From: Vibrio pomeroyi
Lineage (GTDB): Bacteria > Pseudomonadota > Gammaproteobacteria > Enterobacterales > Vibrionaceae
Length of the DNA: 64,000 bases
Direction of reading: 5' to 3'
NCBI RefSeq assembly: GCF_024347595.1
Contig: NZ_AP025507.1
Span: 310,001-374,000, forward strand
Position 1 is the stretch's first letter. Each line of letters starts with the position of its first letter. The position numbers and the translations under genes were made by a program. Of this stretch, positions 54,665-63,938 are shown one piece after another. Under the pieces are notes generated by a model. That model did no database searches. It saw only the letters and a program-made list of their open reading frames with translations, and was not told the DNA's origin.

Positions 54665-57600
54665 ATGTTTACAGCTACTGATGTGTTAAAGCCAGAATTC
54701 AACGAGCAGTCGCTTGCTGATCTATGGTCGCTTATCTCACCATTATATATGGTGGATGAAACCCAATGGCTAGAGCAACTTCTGCCACTAGCTACCCCTT
54801 CTGAGTCTGAAAAGCAGCAAATCACAGAGAAAACGACATCATTGATCGAAGCTATCCGTGCGGATAAGACTTCTATCCAGATGATCGATGCACTGTTGCT
54901 TGAATACAGCTTAGATACTCAAGAGGGCATCTTGCTGATGTGTCTGGCGGAAGCCTTGATGCGTATTCCTGATTCAGCAACGGCTGATGCGCTGATTCGC
55001 GACAAGCTGAGCGTTGCGGATTGGAAGTCTCACCTTAAGAATTCTGATTCGGTGTTTGTTAACGCATCCACTTGGGGCTTGATGCTAACGGGCAAGGTGG
55101 TTGGACTTTCATCTAAAGAGCAGAGTGCAGGTCAAGCGGTTAACCGTTTGGTGAACAAGCTTTCTGAGCCGGTGATTCGTAAAGCGATGCACCAAGCAAT
55201 GAAGGTGATGGGTCACCAATTCGTTCTTGGTCGCAGCATTGCTGAAGCGCAGAAGAACGGTAAGTCTATGCGTGATAAAGGTTTTACCTACTCATACGAC
55301 ATGCTAGGTGAAGCGGCGCTGACCACTGCAGACGCAAACAAATACTTCAAAGATTACCTAATGGCGATTGAAGCCGTAGGTCGAGACACATACGTCTCTT
55401 CAAAATCGAGCCCAGCACCGTCTGTTTCTATCAAGCTTTCTGCACTTCACCCACGTTATGAAGTGGCGAACGAAGACCGTGTTCTAAATGAACTGTGCGA
55501 CACACTAGAGCAACTACTGCGCCGCGCTGTCGAGCTTGATGTTGCAATTACGATTGATGCTGAAGAAGCGGATCGCCTAGAGCTATCTCTTAAATTATTC
55601 GAAAAACTGTACCGCACTGACCTTGTGAAAGGTTGGGGTAAATTTGGTCTGGTTATTCAAGCTTACTCAAAACGTGCGCTTCCGGTTCTGGTTTGGCTAA
55701 ACCGCCTAGCGAAAGAGCAGGGTGATCTAATCCCGCTTCGCTTGGTGAAAGGCGCGTACTGGGACAGCGAGATCAAATGGTCACAACAGGCTGGTTTCAC
55801 AGATTACCCAGTTTACACACGTAAAGAAGCGACAGATGTAGCTTACCTTGCTTGTGCGCGTTACCTATTGAGCCCAAGTGTTCGTGGCAATATCTTCCCG
55901 CAGTTTGCGAGCCACAATGCTCACACCGTTTCTGCAATTGCAGTGATGACTGACCATAAAGACTTTGAATTCCAACGCTTACACGGCATGGGTGACTCTC
56001 TTTACAACCATGCGATGGAAGCTTACCAACAGTCGGTACGTATTTACGCACCAGTTGGTAGCCATAAAGATCTACTGCCATACCTAGTACGTCGCTTGCT
56101 AGAGAACGGCGCAAACAGCTCGTTTGTACACCGTTTGGTTGATGCTCGTTGCCCTGTGGCAGAGCTAACACAACACCCAGTCGATATGCTTCTGGCGTTC
56201 GATACGCTGAACAACACTAAGATTCCTCTACCTCCAGCGGTATTCCCTGAGCGTAAGAACTCTTACGGTGTGAACATTGATATCGAAAGTGAAGCTCATC
56301 AATTTGAAGAGCAGGTTAAGTCTTTCCTTAACAATCAATGGACTGCAGGCCCTGTGATCAACGGTGAATCTCTTGCCGAAAGCATGATCAAGGCTGATCA
56401 GAACGTTGAACAAGTCACTGCACCTTACGATCGTCGCATTAACGTGGGTCAGGTGGCTTTCGCTAACCTTGATCATGTTTCCGCAGCGATCACTGGCGCA
56501 GATGCGGCATTCGCTGATTGGAACGCAACTTCGGTTGAAACCAAAGCGGCTGCGCTTGAGAAGCTGGCTGATCTGATGGAAGACAACCTTGCTGAGCTGG
56601 TGGCGATTTGTCATCAAGAAGCGGGTAAGACGATTCACGATAGCGTTGATGAAGTGCGTGAAGCGGTCGACTTCTGTCGTTACTACGCAAAACAAGCAGA
56701 CAACCTACAAGGTTTCGAACTAAAAGGTTTTGACGGCCAAACTCGAATCGCTTCACGACAAGGTCGTGGTGTGTTCGTTTGTATCAGCCCTTGGAACTTC
56801 CCTCTCGCTATCTTCCTTGGCCAAATTACAGCGGCACTCGTCGCGGGTAACACGGTTGTGGCGAAACCTGCTGAACAAACAAGCTTGATTGCAGCTCGCG
56901 CCGTTGAACTGATGAATGAAGCGGGTTTCCCTGCTGGCACGATTCAACTTCTACCTGGTCGTGGTGCTGAGATCGGCAGTGCGCTAACCAGCCACGATGC
57001 GATTGCGGGCGTAGCCTTTACGGGTTCAACCCCAACAGCACAACGCATCAATGTGTCATTGGCAAGCCGTAACGCTAAGCCAGTTCCGTTTATCGCGGAA
57101 ACCGGTGGCCAAAATGCAATGATCGTCGACAGTACCGCATTGCCTGAGCAGGTGGTTCGTGATGTGATTCGTTCTGCATTCGCTTCAGCTGGTCAACGTT
57201 GTTCTGCACTGCGTGTGCTTTACATCCAAGAAGACATTGCAGACCGCGTTATTGCATTGATTCACGGTGCAATGGACGAGCTGAGTGTTGGTATTCCACA
57301 TCTACACAAAACGGATGTTGGCCCTGTTATCGATGAGAATGCGAAACAGAAGTTGATGACGCACCTAGAAAACATGACCAATACCCAGAAGAAGGTGGCT
57401 CAATTTTCTCTAGGTACGGATTGTGAACATGGTGATTTTGTTCCACCAAGTGCTTTTGAAATTGATGACATCAGCTGTTTGAAAGAAGAACAGTTTGGCC
57501 CTGTGCTACACATCGTTCGCTTCAAGGCGAGTGAGTTAGCGCAAGTGGTAGACCAAATTAACCAAACCGGTTTTGGTTTAACCATGGGTATCCACAGCCG

Positions 57601-57802
57601 TAACGAAACAACTTACCGTTGGATCGAAAAACACGTTCGTGTGGGTAACTGCTATATCAACCGTGACCAAGTGGGCGCTGTTGTTGGTGTTCAACCATTT
57701 GGTGGTCAAGGCTTGTCGGGTACAGGTCCTAAAGCGGGTGGTCCTCACTACCTATATCGCTTTACTGATGTTCAGTTTTCTCAATCACAAGACAAGGCAT
57801 AA
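54665..57802 (+). CDS. putA: Bifunctional proline dehydrogenase / P5C dehydrogenase PutA
   Basis: The 1045-residue protein oxidises proline to glutamate in two steps. The FAD proline dehydrogenase barrel spans about 90-480 (RLVKGAYWDSEIK at about 364-376). The NAD-linked aldehyde dehydrogenase spans about 560-1035 with KPAEQTSLIAA, FTGSTPTAQRI, the general base E in AETGGQN and catalytic C846 in GQRCSALR. Compared with E. coli PutA (1320) it lacks the N-terminal ribbon-helix-helix DNA-binding domain and the C-terminal ALDH-like domain; the latter is encoded separately next door. Upstream a CRP-like half-site (TGTGA, near 54519) and the hairpin CCCGGG-N-CCGGG (54628-54643) are seen. The ATG follows TAAGGAAAA. 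Confidence 0.94.
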   Translation: MFTATDVLKPEFNEQSLADLWSLISPLYMVDETQWLEQLLPLATPSESEKQQITEKTTSLIEAIRADKTSIQMIDALLLEYSLDTQEGILLMCLAEALMRIPDSATADALIRDKLSVADWKSHLKNSDSVFVNASTWGLMLTGKVVGLSSKEQSAGQAVNRLVNKLSEPVIRKAMHQAMKVMGHQFVLGRSIAEAQKNGKSMRDKGFTYSYDMLGEAALTTADANKYFKDYLMAIEAVGRDTYVSSKSSPAPSVSIKLSALHPRYEVANEDRVLNELCDTLEQLLRRAVELDVAITIDAEEADRLELSLKLFEKLYRTDLVKGWGKFGLVIQAYSKRALPVLVWLNRLAKEQGDLIPLRLVKGAYWDSEIKWSQQAGFTDYPVYTRKEATDVAYLACARYLLSPSVRGNIFPQFASHNAHTVSAIAVMTDHKDFEFQRLHGMGDSLYNHAMEAYQQSVRIYAPVGSHKDLLPYLVRRLLENGANSSFVHRLVDARCPVAELTQHPVDMLLAFDTLNNTKIPLPPAVFPERKNSYGVNIDIESEAHQFEEQVKSFLNNQWTAGPVINGESLAESMIKADQNVEQVTAPYDRRINVGQVAFANLDHVSAAITGADAAFADWNATSVETKAAALEKLADLMEDNLAELVAICHQEAGKTIHDSVDEVREAVDFCRYYAKQADNLQGFELKGFDGQTRIASRQGRGVFVCISPWNFPLAIFLGQITAALVAGNTVVAKPAEQTSLIAARAVELMNEAGFPAGTIQLLPGRGAEIGSALTSHDAIAGVAFTGSTPTAQRINVSLASRNAKPVPFIAETGGQNAMIVDSTALPEQVVRDVIRSAFASAGQRCSALRVLYIQEDIADRVIALIHGAMDELSVGIPHLHKTDVGPVIDENAKQKLMTHLENMTNTQKKVAQFSLGTDCEHGDFVPPSAFEIDDISCLKEEQFGPVLHIVRFKASELAQVVDQINQTGFGLTMGIHSRNETTYRWIEKHVRVGNCYINRDQVGAVVGVQPFGGQGLSGTGPKAGGPHYLYRFTDVQFSQSQDKA

Positions 57803-57813
57803 GGAGCAGTATC

Positions 57814-58518
57814 ATGGTTCATCAAGTGACAGGTTTTTCTGATGCTTTGCTAGCGTGGGAACAATGGAATCTTACCGACTTTGATCATAAGAGTGCTCAG
57901 GTACTTTCATTCAAATCAGAGATCGAAAGTCAGTCTGCGCCTTTGGCAGCAGTGGCGACTTATCATTTAGAGCAAGCGTCTGCACTGCTTTCTGAGCATC
58001 ACCTAATGGCGGGTCCTACGGGCGAAACCAATGAGCTGTATGCTGCAGGTCGTGGTGTGGCTTTGGTAATTGTTGATGATTGCGAAGAGAAAGTGCCAGC
58101 GCTGCAAACCGCAACGGCAATGATTACTGCTGCACTATTGGCAGGTAACAGCGTTCAATTGTGCAGTGATGACGTGCAGTTCAATACCTTAATTGCTGAC
58201 GCCGCGAAACAAGCGAATCTACCAACTAACTTGGTACAGGTTGCCTCGTATGACGCTGCTCAACAGCTGCTGTCTTGCGATGTACGTAGTGCGGGTTACG
58301 TGGGTAATTCACAAACGGCTCAAGCTATCAATTTACAACTTGCTAAGCGTGACGGTGCAATCGTCGGTTTAGTAGCTGAAACGGATCTAACGGCAATGAA
58401 TGTTGCTAATGATCCACACCTATCGCTGCGCTTCATTACCGAGCGTACGCGAACTATAAATATAACAGCCGTGGGCGGTAACGCGACCTTGCTCGAACTT
58501 GGAAGCGAAGCTCACTAA
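57814..58518 (+). CDS. Separate ALDH-superfamily C-terminal domain protein of PutA
   Basis: The 234-residue protein follows putA by 11 nt with AAGGAG before its ATG. It resembles a truncated aldehyde dehydrogenase Rossmann fold (AAGRGVALVIVDD, TAMITAALLAGNSVQLCSDD, ANLPTNLVQVASYDAAQQLL) but has no catalytic Cys or Glu motif. This corresponds to the C-terminal ALDH-superfamily domain that closes PutA channels in larger PutA proteins. Here it seems to be supplied as a stand-alone subunit. Databases may label it 1-pyrroline-5-carboxylate dehydrogenase, but I expect no enzyme activity. Confidence 0.7.
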   Translation: MVHQVTGFSDALLAWEQWNLTDFDHKSAQVLSFKSEIESQSAPLAAVATYHLEQASALLSEHHLMAGPTGETNELYAAGRGVALVIVDDCEEKVPALQTATAMITAALLAGNSVQLCSDDVQFNTLIADAAKQANLPTNLVQVASYDAAQQLLSCDVRSAGYVGNSQTAQAINLQLAKRDGAIVGLVAETDLTAMNVANDPHLSLRFITERTRTINITAVGGNATLLELGSEAH

Positions 58519-58700
58519 CCTTCAGTAATACTGGCTCTAAACACTTTTGGATTTTTCCATTTTGGTTTTCTCCATCTTTGGAATTAACTCATAGTGCTTT
58601 GGAGCCTGAATACCTAACTCAATGCATTTGCTTGCCTTTACGGTGAGTGCTTTGCATTGAATTAGGCATGGAAGGCTTTCTACAAAATGAGGACTATCAA

Positions 58701-60194
58701 ATGATAGAAAACAGTTTTGCAATAACGACGACGTTCATTGCGTATCTAATTATGATGCTGGCAATCGGTGTTATTGCTTACAAACGTACATCTAACTCAA
58801 CTGACTACTTCCTAGGTGGTCGTTCGTTAGGTCCATGGCCTGCTGCACTTTCTGCTGGTGCATCAGACATGAGTGGTTGGTTGCTACTTGGCCTACCAGG
58901 TTACGCTTACGCTGCTGGCTTTGAAGCATTCTGGCTTGCAGGTGGCCTGCTTGTTGGTACTTGGGCTAACTGGTTAATCAGTGCTAAGCGTCTGCGTACT
59001 TACAGTATTACAACTGAATCACTGACGTTGCCTGAGTTCCTATCTCGTCGCTTCAATGATAACTCTAAGCTGATCCAAACAATTTCTGCTTTCTTTATCC
59101 TTTTATTCTTCCTTTTCTACACAAGTTCAGGCTTGGTAGCGGGTGGTAAATTGTTTGAAACGGTATTTGGCCTAGATTACACAACAGCGGTAATTATCGG
59201 CACAGTATGTGTGGTTTCGTACACCCTGTTTGGTGGTTTCCTTGCAGTATCTTGGACTGACTTGGTTCAAGGTCTGTTGATGTCAGCTGCGCTATTGATT
59301 GTACCAATCGCAGCAATGAACGGTGGCCTTGGTCAACTGTCTACTGACCTACACAACATCAACCCAGAGCTTCTAACGCTATGGAATGATGCGAAAGGTG
59401 AACCACTTTCTGCTATCGCGATCATCTCGCTAGCGGCATGGGGTCTAGGTTACTTCGGTCAGCCACATATCCTTGCTCGTTTCAAAGCAACACGTAGCAA
59501 TAAAGACCTAACAACAGCGCGTCGTATCGCGGTGGTATGGTCTGCACTGTCTATGGTTGGTGCAATGCTAGTGGGTCTTGTCGGTCTAATCTACGTGACT
59601 AATTCTGGTGCTCCTAAGCTAGACGATGGCGAGAAGATCTTCATGCTTCTTGTGAACGCGATGTTCCACCCAGTAATCGCAGGTATCCTACTTGCTGCAA
59701 TCCTAGCGGCAATCATGAGTACTGCGGATTCACAGCTATTGGTATCTTCATCTGCACTAGCAGAAGATCTATACAAGCAAGTACTTAAGAAAGATGCGAC
59801 GTCTGAAGAGATCGTTCGTGTAGGTCGCTTCGCGGTAATCCTAATCTCTCTTATTGCACTTGTGCTAGCGATGACACCAGACAGTTCAGTACTTGGCCTT
59901 GTATCTTACGCATGGGCAGGTTTCGGTGCTGCATTTGGTCCAGCTATCGTATTGAGCCTGTACTGGTCTCGTATGAACCGTAACGGCGCTCTAGCGGGTA
60001 TCGTGGTTGGTGGTGTGACTATCGTACTTTGGAAACAGTTCACGGGCGGTTGGTTCGATGTTTACGAAATCGTACCGGGAATCATCCTATCGACTATCTC
60101 TATCGTTATCGTGAGCCTAATCACTGGCGAGCCAGAAGACGAAGTTAAGAAGCAACACGCTGAGTTCGAGAAGAATCTTGTTGAGCTAGACTAA
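58701..60194 (+). CDS. putP: Sodium/proline symporter PutP
   Basis: Start is taken at the ATG at 58701 (MIENSFAI), after TGAGGAC; the frame open from 58647 is not needed. The 497-residue SSS-family transporter has about 13 membrane segments, with the signature YFLGGRSLGPWPAALSAGASDMSGW (about 33-57; key residues GGRSLGP and SAGASDMSGW) and GQPHILARF. It imports proline with sodium to feed PutA. It lies 182 nt after the ALDH-like gene, and the operon ends with a parS2 site and terminator. Confidence 0.94.
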   Translation: MIENSFAITTTFIAYLIMMLAIGVIAYKRTSNSTDYFLGGRSLGPWPAALSAGASDMSGWLLLGLPGYAYAAGFEAFWLAGGLLVGTWANWLISAKRLRTYSITTESLTLPEFLSRRFNDNSKLIQTISAFFILLFFLFYTSSGLVAGGKLFETVFGLDYTTAVIIGTVCVVSYTLFGGFLAVSWTDLVQGLLMSAALLIVPIAAMNGGLGQLSTDLHNINPELLTLWNDAKGEPLSAIAIISLAAWGLGYFGQPHILARFKATRSNKDLTTARRIAVVWSALSMVGAMLVGLVGLIYVTNSGAPKLDDGEKIFMLLVNAMFHPVIAGILLAAILAAIMSTADSQLLVSSSALAEDLYKQVLKKDATSEEIVRVGRFAVILISLIALVLAMTPDSSVLGLVSYAWAGFGAAFGPAIVLSLYWSRMNRNGALAGIVVGGVTIVLWKQFTGGWFDVYEIVPGIILSTISIVIVSLITGEPEDEVKKQHAEFEKNLVELD

Positions 60195-60207
60195 TTTACA
60201 TTGTAAA
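60195..60207. other. parS2 centromere site after putP
   Basis: TTTACATTGTAAA begins at the base after the putP stop codon (60192-60194) and matches the parS2 consensus exactly. About 30 kb from oriCII. Confidence 0.85.
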
Positions 60208-60244
60208 AATACCAATGAATTAGCAAAATATATGAACAAAGAAC

Positions 60245-60275
60245 AATAGAGTCACTTCGGTGGCTCTATTTTTTT
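60245..60275 (+). terminator. Terminator of the put operon
   Basis: AATAGAG-CAC and GTG-CTCTATT pair around TTCG and are followed by seven T. It overlaps the 3' end of the converging MerR gene. Confidence 0.88.
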
Positions 60276-60787
60276 GACCACTCCCTAATGCTTTTGACCT
60301 CATCTTGGTCGATATTCAAAGACTCTAAAAACTCTTGGTGAGCGGTTGGCTCCATCTTCTCAAACTGCTTATGCCAGTTCTTCATGTCTTCTTCGTTGAA
60401 CCCTGCGTTCTCCATCACACGTACCCAGCGGTCTTTGGTAAGCAGTTTCTGTTCTAACAACTCTGGTTGTTCCAATAGCATGACAATCGCTTTTTGTTGT
60501 TGGCGAAGGTTTTGAATCTCTTTTTCCAACGCGTTGAACTGATTGACTAAGGTCTGTTCTTGTTTCACATCGTCTTTGCGATCAAGCAGCGCTGTGATCT
60601 CTTGTATTGATAGACCAAACGATCGGTACGAGATAATACTTTCTAGACGAGCCTGTTCTTTGTCGCCATACCAACGATAACCATTGTCTGAACGGCTGTG
60701 AGGCAGAAGCAACCCTGCACGCTCATAATAGAGAATGGTGGTGCGAGATATGTTGTAGGCCTTGGCAATTTGAGTGACAGTGAGCAT
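60266..60787 (-). CDS. MerR family transcriptional regulator
   Basis: The start is chosen at the ATG at 60787 (MLTVTQIAK) with GAGG 7 nt upstream, rather than the ATG 4 codons earlier. It gives 173 residues: a MerR winged helix (2-70; IAKAYNISRTTILYYERAGLL) and a coiled coil (about 75-115), then a helical C-terminus like the TipAS or other small-effector group (KDRWVRVMENAGFNEEDM). No divergent target gene shares a clear promoter; the nearest is the AraC gene at 61000. Confidence 0.85.
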   Translation of the reverse strand: MLTVTQIAKAYNISRTTILYYERAGLLLPHSRSDNGYRWYGDKEQARLESIISYRSFGLSIQEITALLDRKDDVKQEQTLVNQFNALEKEIQNLRQQQKAIVMLLEQPELLEQKLLTKDRWVRVMENAGFNEEDMKNWHKQFEKMEPTAHQEFLESLNIDQDEVKSIREWSKK

Positions 60788-60999
60788 GTTCAACCTCATT
60801 GGTGGAGAGAGCTTTAATTCAATAAGAACGTCAGATAGCCGAATATTCTAATCGCGCTTGTCTGGAGTGTATAGAACACATTCCAATACGCCTGACAGCG
60901 TCAATCTCAAGTCAAACTTCTAAGTCTTAGAGATTTCCGTTTTCGAAGGGATACATTACAGTTGCTAGAGTAAAGCAGTAAACGAACAGGAAGAGAGAA

Positions 61000-61890
61000 G
61001 TGCCCCAAGCGATCCCGAACATTGGCTTTAATCATGAAAAAACGGCGCAGGCAGAATTGGAGCTGATCCCGCTGTCTCGACTCTATTCTGATGGCAATAT
61101 CGACCATGACCCTCAATTGCCACATCGTGTTAGCTTCTTCTTGATTCTGTTTATTGAGCAAGGCTCTGGGACGCACATGGTCGATTTCCAAGACTATCCT
61201 TTCAGCCAAGGGTGTGTGTTGTTCATTCAAAGAGAGCAAGTACACGCCTTTGATTTTAGTAATAAGCCGCAAGGAACGGCGGTTATTTTTACTCAAGCAT
61301 TTCTCGACAGCGTTCACGCTAATATGAAGCTGCCGAACTACACGCCAACCCACTTGAACAAGGCTCACTCTGCATTACTGCCATTAGACGAACTTCATCA
61401 AGATCGCACACAGAGCCTGCTACAACAAATTACGCTAGAGCTGAATCAGCCAGACCCCGATCCTTTGATTGTGATGTATCTGTTCTCGGCATTGGCGCTG
61501 ATTCTTCACCGCCTGCGGCCGGAAGTGAAGCAAGACGCCTTGAGTTTGCAGCAGAACATTAAGTTTGCCCGCTACTTTGAATTGCTTCAAAACAACTACC
61601 TGCACGTTCGTGATGCAAACTGGTACGCCAATCAAATTAGTACCACCTACAAGACACTGAATCAGGTGTGCAAGGTCGCAACTGGGCTAACAGCAAAGCA
61701 GATCATTGACTCTTTCACTGTATTAGAGATGAAGCGCCAGCTGGTGGTGAGCAACATTACCTCACAAAAGATGGCATTGGATTTTGGGTTTGAAGACGCG
61801 AGTAATTTCGTTAAATACTTTAAAAATCATACCCAAATGACACCGAGTGAGTTTCAAAAAAAATATTCCAAACCGTCTCTTACCGAATAG
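61000..61890 (+). CDS. AraC family regulator
   Basis: Starts at GTG 61000, after AGGAAGAGAG. The 296-residue protein has an N-terminal cupin (about 25-110; FLILFIEQGSGTHMVDFQDYPFSQG) and an AraC HTH at the C-terminus (YANQISTTYKTLNQVCKVATGLTAKQ, and FGFEDASNFVKYFKNHTQMTPSEF). It stands before the secreted SnoaL-like gene, 120 nt away, which it may control. Confidence 0.82.
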   Translation: MPQAIPNIGFNHEKTAQAELELIPLSRLYSDGNIDHDPQLPHRVSFFLILFIEQGSGTHMVDFQDYPFSQGCVLFIQREQVHAFDFSNKPQGTAVIFTQAFLDSVHANMKLPNYTPTHLNKAHSALLPLDELHQDRTQSLLQQITLELNQPDPDPLIVMYLFSALALILHRLRPEVKQDALSLQQNIKFARYFELLQNNYLHVRDANWYANQISTTYKTLNQVCKVATGLTAKQIIDSFTVLEMKRQLVVSNITSQKMALDFGFEDASNFVKYFKNHTQMTPSEFQKKYSKPSLTE

Positions 61891-62010
61891 CTGCGATTGA
61901 ACATGTCTACGTCAAGGTTCGATATCTACCATTTTTCTGCCTAAATACACTCTGCCGCGAGCCTCTCTCGTTGACTAATATAGTTTCCAAGCCAACGAGA
62001 GGACTTAATA

Positions 62011-62874
62011 ATGAAAACAATAACCAACACATTCAAATCAACACTACTAACTGCTGGCGTACTTGCTGCTTCTGTTGTTAGAGGCTCTGTGGCTGCTCAA
62101 GAGCTGTCTATTCAAGAGAAAGGTGTCGCAGTCATTTCAAGCATTGAAACGGGCGATGCTAAAGCGGTGAGCTATATTAACCCTGAGAAGTACATCCAAC
62201 ACAATCTAGCGGTCGGCGATGGCTTAGCTGGTTTTGGGGAAGTGTTGCAAATGCTCCCAGCTGGTTCTGCAAAGGCACAAGTTAAGCGCTCATTTCAAGA
62301 CGGTGACTTCGTAGTAACACACACTGAATACAACTTCTTCGGCCCTAAAGTCGGCTTCGATGTATTCCGTTTTGAAGATGGACTGATTGTTGAGCACTGG
62401 GATAACTTGCAAGAGATCGCTAAGCCAAACGCAAGTGGTCGCACTCAATTAGACGGTACGACTAAAGTCGTAGATCTCGAGAAAACGGATCAAAATAAAC
62501 AGCTTGTCGGTGGCTTTGTAAAAGACATCTTGATCGGCGGTGACATGTCGAAGATTAATCAGTACATCGATAACGAAGACAGCGCTTACCTTCAGCACAA
62601 TCCTCGTGTGGCCGATGGTCTAAGCGGTTTAGGTGAAGCTTTGGGAGCGTTAGCTGAAGCAGGAATGCCAATGGTTTATACCGCTAACCACAAGATCTTA
62701 GGCCAAGGTAACTTTGTGCTGTCGATCAGCGAAGGCCAGTTTATGAATAACCACGTAGCATTTTATGATCTATTCCGTGTTGATAACGGCAAGATTGTGG
62801 AGCACTGGGACACCATCGAAACCATTCCTGCACGTTCAGAGTGGAAAAATGACAACGGTAAATTTGGCTTCTAA
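62011..62874 (+). CDS. Secreted protein with two SnoaL-like domains
   Basis: The 287-residue protein has a signal peptide (cleavage about 29, VAA|QE) and two homologous SnoaL-like (NTF2-fold) domains. These are about 35-140 (YIQHNLAVGDGLAGFGEVL ... FDVFRFEDGLIVEHWDNLQE) and about 165-280 (YLQHNPRVADGLSGLGEAL ... YDLFRVDNGKIVEHWDTIE). Each keeps the QHN and VEHWD motifs of the family. Internal duplication in one exported chain is unusual. The function is unknown; an ATG at 62011 follows GAGAGGAC. Confidence 0.8.
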   Translation: MKTITNTFKSTLLTAGVLAASVVRGSVAAQELSIQEKGVAVISSIETGDAKAVSYINPEKYIQHNLAVGDGLAGFGEVLQMLPAGSAKAQVKRSFQDGDFVVTHTEYNFFGPKVGFDVFRFEDGLIVEHWDNLQEIAKPNASGRTQLDGTTKVVDLEKTDQNKQLVGGFVKDILIGGDMSKINQYIDNEDSAYLQHNPRVADGLSGLGEALGALAEAGMPMVYTANHKILGQGNFVLSISEGQFMNNHVAFYDLFRVDNGKIVEHWDTIETIPARSEWKNDNGKFGF

Positions 62875-62905
62875 GTTTGAGTTAAATTGAACCAGAAATG
62901 ACGTT

Positions 62906-62947
62906 ATAAAGCGGTGCTTTCATTGTGGAGGTGCCGCTTTTTTTGCG
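62906..62947 (+). terminator. Terminator after the SnoaL-like gene
   Basis: AAAGCGG (about 62908) pairs with CCGCTTT, with an imperfect inner arm, and is followed by seven T. It lies 33 nt after the stop. The gap 62875-63202 otherwise holds only the parS2 site below. Confidence 0.8.
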
Positions 62948-62993
62948 TGGAAGTTTGCTGGTGGATCGAGCTGAAGATGTGTCTTTATGGGGT

Positions 62994-63006
62994 TTTACAA
63001 TGTAAA
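62994..63006. other. parS2 centromere site
   Basis: TTTACAATGTAAA, perfect consensus, in the intergenic stretch 62948-63202, about 33 kb from oriCII on the parA side. Confidence 0.88.
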
Positions 63007-63202
63007 TCGAAAGCGAAGGATCTTGAGCGAGAAATGAAAGATCTGCCTTGTTGATGGCGTTTGATGTCAAAAAATAAAATAGAAAAGTGGCTATTTTTTG
63101 AACTTGGCGCTCACTTTTGTCATTAGCTCGGTGAATTGTGGAACCGAATTGGACATGATGTGTCAATTGTCAGTAACCACTAAAGACCTATAGGACAAAG
63201 GT

Positions 63203-63427
63203 ATGCCTGATCTCTATTGCAAAGGATGTAAAAAAACAACACTACATAAGTCTATAATGAAACGTTGTGAATCAGAGCCCGAGACAGCGTCTGGCCGTAT
63301 GATGCAATGGACGTCAAAGCTATTTAGTGGAAACCTGTACTACGATATGGAAACTCAGCACTTCTGCCGCACGTGCAATTGTCGTTGCGAAACTGGAAGT
63401 ACTGTTCCCCAAGTTGGCCTAGCCTAA
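63203..63427 (+). CDS. Small zinc-ribbon-like protein
   Basis: The 74-residue protein has two cysteine pairs, CKGC (6-9) near the start and CRTCNCRC (about 55-62) near the end, the pattern of a zinc ribbon, with basic residues between. The ATG follows AGGACAAAGG. It is followed by a strong terminator. It is probably a conserved small protein; no function can be assigned. Confidence 0.75.
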   Translation: MPDLYCKGCKKTTLHKSIMKRCESEPETASGRMMQWTSKLFSGNLYYDMETQHFCRTCNCRCETGSTVPQVGLA

Positions 63428-63457
63428 CTCATAGTAAGTGCTTACTAACTTGATTCA

Positions 63458-63484
63458 AAAAACCTCCGTGTTAGGAGGTTTTTG
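63458..63484. terminator. Bidirectional terminator between two small genes
   Basis: AAAACCTCC and GGAGGTTTT form a stem around GTGTTA (63459-63482), with A and T tails; serves the converging 63203 (+) and 63490 (-) genes. Confidence 0.87.
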
Positions 63485-63489
63485 CGTTT

Positions 63490-63660
63490 CTAGGCAGCCT
63501 TGAGTGCAAGCTCAGTTTCAATGGCATTGCCATCAACCTTCACTTCCCATCCATAGTTTGAGTATTCACTTGCTAGTGCTTGAGCAACATCTTTTGATAC
63601 CGTTACGTGTGTCCATGAACCAATACCGTAAGGCTTATATGCGAGTTCTTGCGTTTTCAT
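63490..63660 (-). CDS. Small hypothetical protein, 56 residues
   Basis: This short gene was read directly from the minus strand. It starts at ATG 63660 with AAAGGATG 8 nt upstream and ends at TAG 63492-63490. The 56 residues begin MKTQELAYKPYGIGSWTHVT and contain WTHVTVSKDVAQALASEY-like and GWEVKVDG stretches, a compact alpha/beta composition without cysteines or membrane segments. Good ribosome site and a terminator downstream support expression. No family recognised. Confidence 0.6.
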   Translation of the reverse strand: MKTQELAYKPYGIGSWTHVTVSKDVAQALASEYSNYGWEVKVDGNAIETELALKAA

Positions 63661-63938
63661 AATAGAGTCATCCTTTCTCTTTGATAATTCTATTATTCAC
63701 TTTGCCATATATCCTTTCTTTCGTTTCTGGCTCAACTTATTTGTTTATCGGGTCATTTCTATAATAATTTGTTAATAGCTAGAGTTTGATTTATAAGGGT
63801 TGTTATCGATTTGTGTGGATTTATATTTGGTGTGAATGTCACTTGTGCATTTAGTTTTTAAATGTGTGAGCGGGGTTTTCTTCGATTGCTCTTAGTATGG
63901 AATATACTGAGCCGAATTTAGAATGTTTAAGGAATGTT

